From the NCBI RefSeq assembly GCF_036320965.1, contig NC_092270.1:17464908-17528907 (forward strand): a DNA stretch of 64,000 nucleotides, written 5' to 3'. Below the pieces are notes generated by a model. It saw nothing but the letters and a program-made list of their open reading frames with translations, was not told where the DNA came from and searched no databases. Numbering within the stretch: the first letter of the stretch is position 1; the number at the start of each line of letters is the position of its first letter. This stretch comes from Panulirus ornatus (Eukaryota > Arthropoda > Malacostraca > Decapoda > Palinuridae). The translations under genes and the position numbers were made by a program. Positions 22,639 to 34,400 of the stretch are shown here, piece by piece.

Positions 22639-23824
22639 CCTTTTTTTTCTTTAGCCCTTACAAATGCAGCAGTCGAACCTTTGAATAGTCTTGGATGAAA
22701 AGATTATGGAATCTCTTTTTCCCTTGACTCCAAGCTTTATAAATGAAGCAAGAGGTGCACCAGAAAAGTCAATTCTTGGAATTCAAATAAAAACCTTATT
22801 TGTTTCCATCAACTGACCACCCGAGGGTTTCTTGTTCTTCATTAAAATTACCACATACATCTAAAAGGGGTAGGTTTTCAGAATTTTAGAATTCTACCAC
22901 TTTAAAAGCATAAATTTAGGTAAAAATCTATCTAAAGTAACATCTCAATTAAGAGGAGGCTACAGCATTACACAATGTGGTCCTGATTAGTATTATAGGT
23001 TACTATATTATGGTCAACACATGGGAAATGAAAGCTGAGGTGCAATTCTTAATAACCCCACTCTCTAGCAGTTCTTAGATAATCAGTGTGCCCTAAGGAA
23101 AACAGTGTTTGACAGCTTAAATGAAAGCTGAATGAAGGATCTTAAATATGCAAGAGTGCACTTAAGAATTCATCTCTAACTAGATCAGCTATCTTCACTT
23201 TAATCATTTCATGTTATACCTAACAAGAGAAGAAAACTTACTCCCTCTACAGGAAAGACAATGAATCACAAGGGACAAACTGGATTAGAAAATAAAAATA
23301 AGCTCAAGGGAATGAGGTTAAATAAGTAGCTGCCAGTTGATAAGAAAAAAATCAAAATGAGATTTATACTACTAAGATACATGGACTTTAACTAATGAAA
23401 AGTCTCCTAGAAACGAATGAATTACCTAGGGTACCTAAGACCAGATCCTAGTATTCTTTACCATCCACTAAAGAATACAGAGCATCTACATCTGCAATCA
23501 ACAACTCATGTTAACAGTGCCAAGTTGCTGGTGCTAAAAATTAACAGAATATACCATGGTAAACAAAAATCCTAAGTAGCAGGAAAAAACAAAATGAACA
23601 AAATGTAATCCCCCTTGGTCAGACTAATTTGATCATATTTTACCCACGAGAAAACGTGAAGCAATCAATACCATTTGTAATAAATAAAAGAGAGTAAAGA
23701 AGCTTTAAATTGAGAAAAAGTACAGCAAAATGAAAATACAAAAAGGAAATAGAGCAAAAGGAAGACTACATAAGTACTCCACAAAACTTTTAGATTCTGT
23801 TTCACACATACAAAGAAGACTTAC
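22638..23824. other. AT-rich unique DNA, no gene seen
   Basis: No repeat family, long frame or recognisable motif was found. It begins with a short T/C run after the GT tract. On the hypothesis of a minus-strand host gene it would be intron or 3' flank. Confidence 0.5.
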
Positions 23825-23906
23825 ATTACCATACTGGTCAATGGGTCTCCCTTTGGTGTAGCAAACAGCTGTACAACTTAGCTTCTTGATGAGTTTTGTA
23901 TATATT
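23825..23906 (-). CDS. Candidate internal exon of an unidentified host gene
   Basis: On the minus strand a pyrimidine-rich acceptor (atgtccttttgtag) precedes an 82-base open segment and a consensus donor (gtaagt) follows. With one leading base the frame reads 27 codons beginning IYTKLIKKLSCTAVCYTKG and ending DQYGN. The other two frames contain stops. I do not recognise the protein. It lies 500 bases downstream, in minus-strand order, of the exon at 24408-24504, but the phases do not join directly, so an intermediate exon or a different gene model would be needed. Evidence is splice signals plus frame only. Confidence 0.5.
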
Positions 23907-24407
23907 CTACAAAAGGACATATACGATGTCAAGATTTAGTGACAATTGTTACTTTGCACTAGCCATGTCCATACAATATATCCTCATTCTAGTCTTACAA
24001 CATTTATACATGCTACCCATAGATGTGGGAGCTTTGGCTCAGCTTTGACCTCTCAGTTACTATTTGAGAAGGAATTTTTCCCAATAAGTAAATGTTCCAG
24101 CAAAATAAATTCTTTTTCTTTTCCTCCTCAGGAGTTACTTCTCTGAACTAATTCAAACAATACATCTTACTGATACTATAACTCATAATAAATGAGTGAA
24201 TAACTCATTATGTGAAGTGCTTTACAATGTATATTCATATGTAATTCACTGCCAATCTATGGTTGTACTGTAATTGTTCTAAAACATTCTCTCAAACTGA
24301 TTAGCAACTTCAGATACTGATATTAATCTAAGGAAAAAAAGATGGTATCTCTAAAAAGAAAAAAACCTAAAATTCAACTGGATATAAAATACTGGAACTT
24401 TATGTAC

Positions 24408-24504
24408 CTGGCAAGGATACTCAGCAAAGGTGGGAGAGTACAATCCGAGGTGCCTTAAAGGGTGATAACAAGAAGATAGTTCCAGGGCACTGAGGAGAAT
24501 ACGA
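24408..24504 (-). CDS. Candidate internal exon of an unidentified host gene
   Basis: The minus strand has a strong acceptor (gttactctgttttgcag), 97 bases, then the donor CAG/gtacat. With one leading base it encodes 32 codons, RILLSALELSSCYHPLRHLG followed by LYSPTFAEYPCQ. The other frames are closed. The composition is protein-like and unlike the LINE. No family could be named. It ends in phase 0. Confidence 0.55.
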
Positions 24505-24854
24505 CTGCAAAACAGAGTAACATGCAAATGAAATTATGCTTATGGAAGCTATATGCAATTACAATGCTATCAAGAATATCAGCGTGAACTTCAAGCATCG
24601 AAAGTAGGTATATGCTTGCATAGCTATTTAAGTATTTATGACTGAAGGAATCACAACTACATATTTATGGCAAGGGTATCAAAATGAAGCTACTTTTAGC
24701 AGGAAAACAGAAATAAGCAGTTCACACACACACATATCAAGAGACGGGGTCTTAGGAGTGTAGAACTCTCTCCTCATATTGTATCAACAGGGGGTCACAA
24801 GTTACACACCATCAAGAAAGTCTGGTGTTTCCAGTTTCCCCCTACATGAGGTTA

Positions 24855-25018
24855 CACTTCAAGTGGAAAATCACCTTTGCGGAGGTTGAATCAGAGGATG
24901 AAAATGAATACAATCTCATCACAGAGCTTCTTACTCCAAAGGTGTCCATCAATTCCTTGCTACTGATTGTAGCACAGCAATGAAGCTGCAGGAGCTCCAT
25001 ACACAGAGTCCTAAGGTT
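24855..25018 (+). repeat. Dispersed short repeat, copy 1 of 3
   Basis: Shares ordered blocks with 25288-25458 and 47929-48070: aaaatcacctttg, gaatacaatctcat, cttactccaaaggtgtccat, ccttgctac, and a final caggagctccat then gagtcct. All three copies are in the same orientation and have diverged independently. No coding capacity is evident. It could be an old SINE or MITE. Confidence 0.7.
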
Positions 25019-25287
25019 ATATAATCAAAATCTAATCTAAAAGGTCTGAAGAATTAAAGACAAGCTGTTGCTTTGAAAAAAAAAATGAAAGAGAAATTAG
25101 CACACGGGAGCTTGAAATAGTACTTCTTAGAGGCAGTAAATCAATGGGGAACATTATGGTGTAAACATACTGCATCACTGGATGTAAGGTGGGTGAGCTG
25201 TCATGTTGATACCACTGGTCTGCCTAATCAAAGACCCTAATAATTTTTACACTGACAACAGAAGACCATTCCGGGCATAGCTATATT

Positions 25288-25458
25288 GCATGTAAAAAAA
25301 ATCACCTTTGGCAATGTTGTATGATCTTGAATGGATGAAAAAGAATACAATCTCATTGAAGAACTTCTCACTCCAAAGGAGTCCATCATTTCCTTACTTG
25401 AAATTAGAGTGCTGTCCCAAAACTACAGGAGCTCCACAAAATGAGTCCTGGGATTGAA
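25288..25458 (+). repeat. Dispersed short repeat, copy 2 of 3
   Basis: Contains aaatcacctttgg, gaatacaatctcattgaaga, ctcactccaaaggagtccat and caggagctccacaaaatgag in the same order as the copy 430 bases upstream, suggesting either independent insertions or an old local duplication. Confidence 0.7.
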
Positions 25459-25484
25459 GTGTACAATATTAATATATACATAGG

Positions 25485-26182
25485 GTAGGGAGGGGGTGAA
25501 GGTTATGGGAGCACAGAAGAACATGTGGAAACAGAAAACATATTTCAGTGAGCAAAAATAGATATGTTTGAAGGAATAGCAGTTCCAAAAATATCATTCA
25601 GTTGCAATGCAAAGGATATAGTTAGGGCTGTGAAGAGGAAGGTGGATGTGGTGGAAATGAAATGGTTGAGTACAATATGTGGTGTGAGGTGGTTTGATCA
25701 AGTAAGTAATGAAAGGGTAAGAGAAATATGTGGAAATAAAGAGTGTGCTTGAGAGAGCAGAAGAGGGTGTGTTGAAATGTTTTGGAGATATAGAGAAAAT
25801 GATTGAGGAAAAGCTGAAGATATATGTGTCAGAAGCTGAGGGAACAAGGAGAAGAGGAAGATCAAATTGGAGATGAAAGGATGGAGTGAAAAAGATTTTG
25901 AGTGATGGCAGCCTGAACATGCAGGAGGGTGAAAGGCGTGCATAAAACAAGAGTGAATTGGAATGATGAGGTAGAATGGGGTCAAAGTACCATCTGCAGT
26001 AAACCACAGAAAGGTCTCTGAGGCCTAGAAGTGGACAGGGAGCTGTGGTTTTGGTGCATTACACATGACAACTTATGTATGGATATGAGAAGATGTGGCC
26101 TTTCTTCATCCGTTTCCTGGCACAACCCCATTAATGCATGGGTGGCAATGCTGTGTTTTGTGGGGTGTATATGTAAATGTAA

Positions 26183-26186
<4 letters not shown>
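25485..26186 (+). mobile_element. RTE-like LINE copy K, older and 5'-truncated
   Basis: C-terminal domain only. The frame at 25564-25752 reads MFEGIAVPKISF then AVKRKVDVVEMKWLSTICGV, and later sequence corresponds to QEGERRA. The 3' UTR is abbreviated and of the older type (cccattaatgcatgggtggc). It ends in the (TA)n tract at 26187. Confidence 0.85.
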
Positions 26187-26262
<76 letters not shown>

Positions 26263-26267
26263 TTTTT
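26187..26267. repeat. (TA)n microsatellite with T run
   Basis: About 68 bases of alternating AT followed by 13 T residues, which form the poly-A-like tail of minus-strand copy L. It joins the ends of copies K and L, which point at each other. Confidence 0.97.
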
Positions 26268-27990
26268 GTCGGTCTCCCGCGTTTGCGAGGCAGCGCAAGG
26301 AAACAGACGAAAGAAATGGCCCAACCCATCCCATCCCATACACATGTATATACATACGTCCACACACGCAAATATACATACATACACAACTTTCCATGGT
26401 TTACCCCAGACGCTTCACATGCCCTGATTCAATCCACTGACAGTACGTCAACCCCGGTATACCACATCGATCCAATTCACTCTATTCCTTGCCCTCCTTT
26501 CACCCTCCTGCATGTTCAGGCCCCAATCACACAAAATCTTTTACACTCCATCTTTCCACCTCCAATTTGGTCTCCCACTTCTCCTCGTTCCCTCCACCTC
26601 CAACACATATATCCTCTTGGTCAATCTTTCCTCACTCATTTTCTCCATGTGCCCAAACCATTTCAAAACACCCTCTTCTGCTCTCTCAACCACGCTCTTT
26701 TTATTTCCACATATCTCTCTTACCCTTACGTTACTTACTCGATCAAACCACCTCACACCACACATTGTCCTCAAACATCTCATTTCCAGCACATCCACCC
26801 TCCTGCGCACAACTCTACCCATAGCCCACGCCTCGCAACCATACAACATTGTTGGAACCACTATTCCTTCAAACATACCCATTTTTGCTCTCCGAGATAA
26901 TGTTCTCGACTTCCACACATTCTTCAAGGCTCCCAGGATTTTCGCCCCCTCCCCCACCTTATGATTCACTTCCGCTTCCATGGTTCCATCCGCTGCCAGA
27001 TCCACTCCTAGATATCTAAAAAACTTTACTTCCTCCAATTTTTCTCCATTCAAACTTACCTCCCAATTGACTTGACCCTCAACCCTACTGTACCTAATAA
27101 CCTTGCTCTTATTCACATTTCTTTCAGCTTTCTTCTTTTACACGCTTTACCAAACTCAGTCACCAGCTTCTGTAGTTTCTCACATGAATCAGCCACCAGC
27201 GCTGTATCATCAGCGAACAACAACTGACTCACTTCCTAAGATCTCTCATCCACAACAGACTTCATACTTGCCCCACTTTCCAAACCTCTTGCATTCACCT
27301 CCCTAACAACCCCATCCATAAACAAATTAAACAACCATGGAGACATCACACACCCCTGCCACAAACCTACATTCACTGAGAACCAATCACTTTCCTCTCT
27401 TCCTACACGTACACATGCCTTACATCCTCGATAAAAACTTTTCACTGCTTCTAACAACTTGCCTCCCTCACCATATATTCTTCATACCTTCCACAGAGCA
27501 TCTCTATCAACGCTATCATATGCCTTCTCCAGATCCATAAATGCTACATACAAATCCATTTGCTTTTCTAAGTATTTCTCACATACATTCTTCAAAACAA
27601 ACACCTGATCCACACATCCTCTACCACTTCTGAAACCACACTGCTCTTCCCCAATCTGATGCTCTGTACATGCCTTCACACTCTCAATCAATACCCTCCC
27701 ATATAATTTACCAGGAATACTCAACAAACTTATACCTCTGTAATTTGAGCACTCACTCTTATCCCCTTTGCCTTTGTACAATGGCACTATGCACGCATTC
27801 CGCCAATCCTCAGGCACCTCACCATGAGTCATACATACATCAAATAACCTTACCAACCAGTCAACAATACAGTCACCCCCTTTTTTTAATAAATTCCACT
27901 GCAATACCATCCAAACCTGCTGCCTTGCCGGCATTCATCTTCCGCAAAGCTTTTACTACCTCTTCTCTGTTTACCAAATCATTTTCCCTA
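26268..27990 (-). mobile_element. RTE-like LINE copy L, 3' segment of a 5'-inverted insertion
   Basis: Short-UTR subfamily copy. Frames: 27482-27934 (RT fingers and palm, VPLYKGKGDKSECSNYRGIS, FMDLEKAYDSVDRDALWKV), 27236-27457 (GCVMSPWLFNLFMDG) and 26541-27116 (C-terminal domain, ending near VVYRG with TGA). The FADD box lies in the 27120-27235 gap between frames. Its 5' limit is the element sequence tagggaaaatgattt (27976-27990 on the minus strand). The same sequence ends segment M, which carries the missing upstream part in inverted orientation. I interpret L plus M as one insertion. Confidence 0.92.
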
Positions 27991-27991
27991 T

Positions 27992-29148
27992 ATTAATATG
28001 GGTAAAACTGAAAGTTGATGGAGAGAGATGGGTGATTATTGATGCATATGCACCTGGGCATGAGAAGAAACATCATGAGAGGCAAGTGTTTTAGGAGCAG
28101 CTGAACGAGTGTGTTAGTGGTTTTGATGCATGAGACCAGGTTATAGTGATGGGTGATTTGAATGCAAAGGTGAGTAATGTGGCAGTTGAGGGAATAATTG
28201 GTATACATGGGGGTGTTCAGCGTTGTAAATGGAAATGGTGAAGAGCTTGTAGATTTATGTGTTGAAAAAGGACTGGTGATTGGGAATACCTGGTTTAAAA
28301 AGTGAGATATACATAAGTATACGTATGTAAGTAGGAGAGATGGCCAGAGAGCATTATTGGATTACGTATTAATTGACAGTCGCGCGAAAGAGAGACTTTT
28401 GGATGTTAATGTGCTGAGAGTTCCAACTGGAGGGATGTCTGATCATTATCTTGCAGAGGCTAAGTTGAAGATTTGTATGGGTTTTCAGAAAAGAAGAGTG
28501 AATGTTGGGGTGAAGAGAGTGGTGAGAGTAAGTGAGCTTGGGAAGGAGACTTGAGTGAGGAAGTACCAGGAGAGACTGAGTACAGAATGGAAAAAGGTGA
28601 GAACAATGGAAGTAAGGGGAGTGGAGGAGGAATGGGATGTATTTAGGGAATCAGTGATGGATTGTGCAAAAGATGCTTGTGGCATGAGAAGAGTGGGAGG
28701 TGGGTTGATTAGAAAGGGTAGTGAGTGGTGGGATGAAGAAGTAAGATTATGAGTGAAAGAGAAGAGAGAGGCATTTGGACGATTTTTGCAGGGAAAAAAT
28801 GCAATTGAGTGGGAGATGTATAAAAGAAAGAGACAGGAGGTCAAGAGAAAGGTGCAAGAGGTGAAAAAGAGAGCAAATGAGAGTTGGGGTGAGAGAGTAT
28901 CATTAAATTTTAGGGAGAATAAAAAGATGTTCTGGAAGGAGGTAAATAAAGTGCATAAGACAAGGGAGCAAATGGGAACTTCAGTGAAGGGCGCAAATGG
29001 GGAGGTGATAACAAGTAGTGGTGATGTGAGAAGGAGATGGAGTGAGTATTTTGAAGGTTTGTTGAATGTGTTTGATGATAGAGTGGCAGATATAGGGTGT
29101 TTTGGTTGAGGTGGTGTGCAAAGTGAGAGGGTTAGGGAAAATGATTTG
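27992..29148 (+). mobile_element. RTE-like LINE copy M, inverted 5' segment paired with L
   Basis: Covers the endonuclease from LIWVKLKVDGERWVIIDAYAPG through VIVMGDLNAKVSNV (about 28143-28185), a segment equivalent to SDHYL (28439-28452), and the linker (28753-29109: EWEMYKRKRQEVKRKVQEVK, FWKEVNKVHKTREQ, RRRWSEYFEGLLNVFDD), ending at VREND with gttagggaaaatgatttg. It stops exactly where copy L begins. In-frame stops at several sites (TGA in the ETxVRKYQ segment, TGA near 28751) disable it. Confidence 0.9.
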
Positions 29149-29598
29149 AATCAGGGCATGTGAAGCATCTGAGGTAAACCATGGAAAGTTGTGTGGGGCC
29201 TGGATGTGGAAAGGGAGCTGCGGTTTCGGGCATTATTGCGTGACAGCTGGAGACTGAGTGTGAACGAATGGGCCCTTTGTTGTCTTTTCCTAGTGCTACC
29301 TCGCACACAAGAGAGGGGAGGGGGATGGTATGCCATGTGTGGTGAGGTGGCGATGGGAATGAATAGGGGCAGACAGTGTGAATTGTGTGCATGGGTATGT
29401 ATGTATGTGTCTGTGTGTGTATATATATGTGTACATTGAGATGTATAGGTATGTATATTTCTGTGTGTGGGCGTGTGTGTGTGTACATTGTGTATGGGGA
29501 TGGGTTGGGCCATTTCTATTGTCTGTTTCCTTGCGCTACCTCGCAAACGCGGGAGACAGCGACAAAGCAAAATAAAATAAATAAACATATAAATAAAC

Positions 29599-29606
<8 letters not shown>
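29149..29606 (+). mobile_element. RTE-like LINE copy N, long 3' UTR only
   Basis: Starts at aatcagggcatgtgaagcat, just downstream of the usual stop codon, and contains the complete long 3' UTR and tail core (acctcgcaaacgcgggagac, 29538-29557) followed by an AT-rich tail. No coding sequence is left. Bases from 29451 onward form the left arm of a large inverted repeat with copy O. Confidence 0.9.
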
Positions 29607-29678
<72 letters not shown>

Positions 29679-29759
29679 CTATATATAACTAACTATATAT
29701 ATATAACTATATATAACTAACTATATATATATAACTATATATAACTAACTATATATATA

Positions 29760-29830
<71 letters not shown>
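29607..29830. repeat. (TA)n tract with a 28-bp tandem repeat at its centre
   Basis: Long alternating AT runs flank about 3.5 units of a 28-base repeat containing aactatatataactaactat, at about 29676-29766. It forms the spacer of the inverted repeat whose arms are 29451-29606 and 29831-29978. Confidence 0.95.
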
Positions 29831-29833
<3 letters not shown>

Positions 29834-29990
29834 TATTTATATGTTTATTTATTTTATTTTGCTTTGTCGCTGTCTCCCGCGTTTGCGAGGTAGCGCAAGG
29901 AAACAGACGATAGAAATGGCCCAACCCATCCCCATACACAATGTACACACACACACGCCCACACACAGAAATATACATATATATATATAA
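29831..29990 (-). mobile_element. RTE-like LINE 3' end O, right arm of a palindrome
   Basis: Tail core and distal 3' UTR on the minus strand, almost identical to copy N, including the private variant with acattgtgtatggggatggg. It breaks off at 29980 into an (A/T)n tract, followed at about 30058 by another minus-strand LINE tail. No coding part is present. Confidence 0.9.
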
Positions 29991-30057
29991 ATAAATATAT
30001 ATATATAAATATATATAAATATATATATATAAATATATATAAATATATATATATATA

Positions 30058-31374
30058 TTTTTTTTCCCCGCTGTCTCCCGCGTTTGCGAGGCAGCGCAAG
30101 GAAACAGACGAAAGAAATGGCCCAACCCACTCCCATACACATGTATATACATACGTCCACACACGCAAATATACATACCCACACAGCTTTCCATGGTTTA
30201 CCCCAGACACTTCACATGCCTTGATTCAATCCACTGACAGCACGTCAACCCCGGTATACCACATCGATCCAATTCACTCTATTCCTTGCCCTCCTTTCAC
30301 CCTCCTGCATGTTCAGGCCCTGATCACTCAAAATCTTTTTCACTCCATCCTTCCACCACCAATTAGGTCTCCCACTTCTCCGCGTCCCCTCCACCTCTGA
30401 TATATATATCCTCTTGGTCAATCTTTCCCCACTCATTCTCTCCATGTGACCAAACCATTTCAAAACACCCTCTTCTGCTCTCTCAACCACACTCTTTTTA
30501 TTTCCACAAATCTCTCTCACCCTTACATTACTTACTCGATCAAACCACCTCACACCACATATTGTCCTCAAACATCTCATTTCCAGCACATTCACCCTCC
30601 TCCGCACAACTCTATCCATAGCCCACGCCTCGCAACCATACAACATTGTTGGAACCACTATTCCTTCAAACATACCCATTTTTGCTTTCTGAGATAATAT
30701 TCTCGACTTTCAAACATTTTTCAAGGCTCCCAGAATTTTCACCCCCTCCCACACCCTATGATTCACTTCCGCTTCCATGGTTCCATCCGCTGCCAGATCC
30801 ACTCCCAGATATCTAAAACACTTTACTTCCTCCAGTTTTTCTCCATTCAAAATTACCTTCCAATTGACTTGACCCTCAACCCTACTGTACCTAATAACCT
30901 TGCTCTTATTCACATTTACTCTTAACTTTCTTCTTTCACACACTTTACCAAACTCAGTCACCAGCTTCTGCAGTTTCTCACATGAATCAGCCACCAGCGC
31001 TGTATCATCAGCGAACAACAACTGACTCACTTCCTAAGATCTCTCATCCGCAACAGACTGCATACTTGCCCCTCTTTCCAAAACTCTTGCATTCACCTCC
31101 CTAACAACCCTATCCATAAACAAATTAAACAACCATGGAGACATCACACACCCCTGCCGCAAACCTACATTCACTGAGAACCAATCACTTTCCTCTCTTC
31201 CTACACGTACACATGCCTTACATCCTCAATAAAAACTTTTCACTGCTTCTAACAACTTGCCTCCCACACCATATATTCTTAAAACCTTCCACAGAGCATC
31301 TCTATCAACTCTATCATATGCCTTCTCCAGATCCATAAATGCTACATACAAATCCATTTGTTTTTCTAAGTATT

Positions 31375-31378
<4 letters not shown>
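30058..31378 (-). mobile_element. RTE-like LINE copy P, short-UTR subfamily
   Basis: 5'-truncated copy from EKYLEKQMDLYVAFMDLEKA (31226-31378) through RT and C-terminal domain (30710-31030 with QLLFADDTALVADSCEKLQ; 30245-30679 with the full C-terminal domain ending VVYRG and TGA) to the short 3' UTR. The UTR goes straight from the ccatggaaagctgtgtgggt junction to the distal block. The 5' end merges into (TA)n through the shared bases cat. A stop in the DERA segment (TAG for W near 31036) breaks the frame. Confidence 0.92.

Positions 31379-31450
<72 letters not shown>
31379..31450. repeat. (TA)n microsatellite
   Basis: 72 bases of alternating AT between the 5' breakpoint of minus-strand copy P and the 5' end of plus-strand copy Q. 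Confidence 0.98.
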
Positions 31451-31453
<3 letters not shown>

Positions 31454-34400
31454 CTTTCTAAAAGAGGAAACAGAAGAAGGAGTCACAAGGGGAGTGCTCA
31501 TCATCCTCGAAGGCTCAGATTGGGGTGTCTAAATGTGTGTGGATGTAACCAAGATGAGAATAAAGGAGAGATAGGTAGTATGTTTGAGGAAAGGAACCTG
31601 GATGTTTTGGCTCTGTGTGAAACGAAGCTCAAGGGTAAAGGGGAAGAGTGGTTAGGAAATGTCTTGGGAGTAAAGTCAAGGGTTAGTGAGAGGACAAGAG
31701 CATGGGAAGGAGTAGCACTACCCCTGAAACAGGAGTGGTGGGAGTATGTGATAGAGTGTTAGAAAGTAAATTCTAGACTGATATGGGTAAAACTGAAAGT
31801 TGATGGAGAGAGATGAGTAATTATTGGTGCATATGCACCTGGGCATGAGAAGAAAGATCATGAGGGGCAAGTGTTTTGGGAGCAGCTGAATGAGTGTGTT
31901 AGTGGTTTTGATGCACAAGACCGGATTATAGTGATGGGTGATTTGAATGCAAAGAGAGTAATGTGGCAGTTGAGGGAATAATTGGTATACATGGGGTGTT
32001 CAGTGTTGTAAATGGAAATGGTGAAGAGCTTGTAGATTTATGTGCTGAAAAAGGACTGGTGATTGGGAATACCTGGTTTAAAAAGCGAGATATACATAAG
32101 TATACGTATGTAAGTAGGAGAGATGGCCAGAGAGCATTATTGGATTACGTATTAATTGATAGGCGCGCGAAAGAGACACTTTTGGATGTTAATATGCTGA
32201 GAGGTGCAACTGGAGGGATGTCTGGCCATTATCTTGTGGAGGTGAAGGTGAAGATTTGTAGGGGTCTTCAGAAAAGAAGAGAGAATGTTGGGGTGAAGAG
32301 AGTGGTGAGAGTAAGTGAGCTTGGGAAGGAGACTTGTGTGAGGAAGTACCAGGAGAGACTGAGTACAGAATGGAAAAAGGTGAGAACAAAGGAGGTAGGG
32401 GGAGTGGGGGAGGAAGCGGTGTATTTAGGGAAGCAGTGATGGCTTGTGCAAAAGATGCTCGTGGCATGAGAAGCATGGGAGGTGGTTTGATTAGAAAGAG
32501 TAGTGAGTGGTGGGATGAAGAAGTAAGAGTATTAGGGAAAGAGAAGAGAGAGGCATTTGGACAATTTTTGCAGGGAAAAAATGCAAATGAGTGGGAGATG
32601 TATAAAAGAAAGAGGCCAGAGGTCAAGAGAAAGGTGCAAGAGATGAAAAAGAGGGCAAATGAGAGTTGGGGTGAGAGAGTATCATTAAATTTTAGGGAGA
32701 ATAAAAAGATGTTTTGGAAGGAAGTAAATAAAGTGCGTAAGACAAGGGAGCAAACGGAAACTTCAGTGAAGGGGGCTAATAGGGAGGTGATAACAAGAAG
32801 TGGTGATGTGAGAAGGAGATGGAGTGAGTATTTTGAAGGTTTGCTGAATGTGTTTGATGATAGAGTGGCAGATATAGGGTGTTTTGGTCAAGGTTGTGTG
32901 CAAAGTGAGAGGGTTAGGGAAAATGATTTCGTAAACAGAGAAGAGGTAGTAGAAGCTTTGCGGAAGATGAAAGCCAGCAAGGCAGCAGGTTTGGATGGTA
33001 TTGCAGTGGAATTCATTAAAAAAGGGGGTGACTGTATGGTTGACTGGTTGGTAAGGTTATTTAATGTATGTATGATTCATGGTGAGGTGCCTGAGGATTG
33101 GCGGAATGCTTGCATAGTGCCATTGTACAAAGGCAAAGGGGATAAGAGTGAGACCTCAAATTACAGGGGTATAAATTTGTTGAGTATTCCTGGTAAATCA
33201 TATGGGAGGGTATTGATTCAAAGGGTGAAGGCATGTACAGAGAATCAGATTGGGGAAGAGCAGTGTGGTTTCAGAAGTGGTAGAGGATGTGTGGATCAGG
33301 TGTTTGCTTTGAAGAATGTATGTGAGAAACACTTAGAAAAGCAAATGGATTTGTATGTAGCATTTATGGATCTGGAGAAGGCATATGATAGAGTTGATAG
33401 AGATGCTCTGTGGAAGGCATTAAGAATATATGGTGAGGGAGGCAAGTTGTTAGAAGCAGCGAAAAGTTTTTATCAAGGATGTAAGGCATGTGTATGTGTA
33501 GGAAGAGAGGAAAGTGATTGGTTCTCAGTGAATGTAGGCTTGCGGCAGGGGTGTGTGATGGCTCCATGGTTGTTTAATTTGTTTATGGATGGGGTTGCTA
33601 AGGAGGTGAATGGCAAGAGTTTTGGAAAGAGGGGCAAGTATGCAGTCTGTTGTGGATGAGAGAGTTTGGGAAGTGAGTCAGTTGTTGTTCGCTGATGATA
33701 CTGCGCTGATTCATGTGAGAAACTGCAGAAGCTGGTGACTGAGTTTGGTAAAGTGTGTGAAAGAAGAAGTTGAGAGTAAATGTGAATAAGAGCAAGGTTA
33801 TTAGGTACAGTAGGGTTGAGGGTCAAGTCAATTAGGAGGTAAGTTTGGAGAAAAACTGGAGGAAGTAAAGTGTTTTAGATATCTGGAAGTGGATTTGGCA
33901 GTGGATGGAGCCATGGAAATGGAAGTGAGTCATAGGGTGGGGGAGGGGGCGAAAATTCCGGGAGCCTTGAAGAATGTTTGGAAGTCAAGAACATTATCTC
34001 GGAAAGCAAAAATGGGTATGTTAGAAGGAATAGTGGTTCCAGAAATGTTGTATGGTTGCAAGGCGTGGGCTATGGGTAGAGTTGTGCGCAGGAGGGTGGA
34101 TGTGCTGGAAATGAGATGTTTGAGGACAATATGTGGTGTGAGGTGGTTTGATCGAGTAAGTAATGTAAGGGTAACAGAGATGTGTGGTGATAAAAAGAGT
34201 GTGGTTGAGAGAGCAGAAGAGGGTGTTTTGAAATGGTTTGGTCACATGGAGAGAATGAGTGAGGAAAGATTGACAAAGAGGATATATGTGTCAGAGGTGG
34301 AGGGAACGAGGAGAAGTGGGAGACCAAACTGGAGGTGGAAAGATGGAGTGAAAAAGATTTTGAGTGATCGGGTCCTGAACATGCAGGAGGGTGAAAGGCG

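Noticed and set aside
26031..26900. Long open frame of 289 codons with a run of IYIYIY
   Set aside because: It crosses a (TA)n tract, which is open in any frame, and continues on the strand opposite to LINE copy L. The protein is the antisense shadow of the C-terminal domain.
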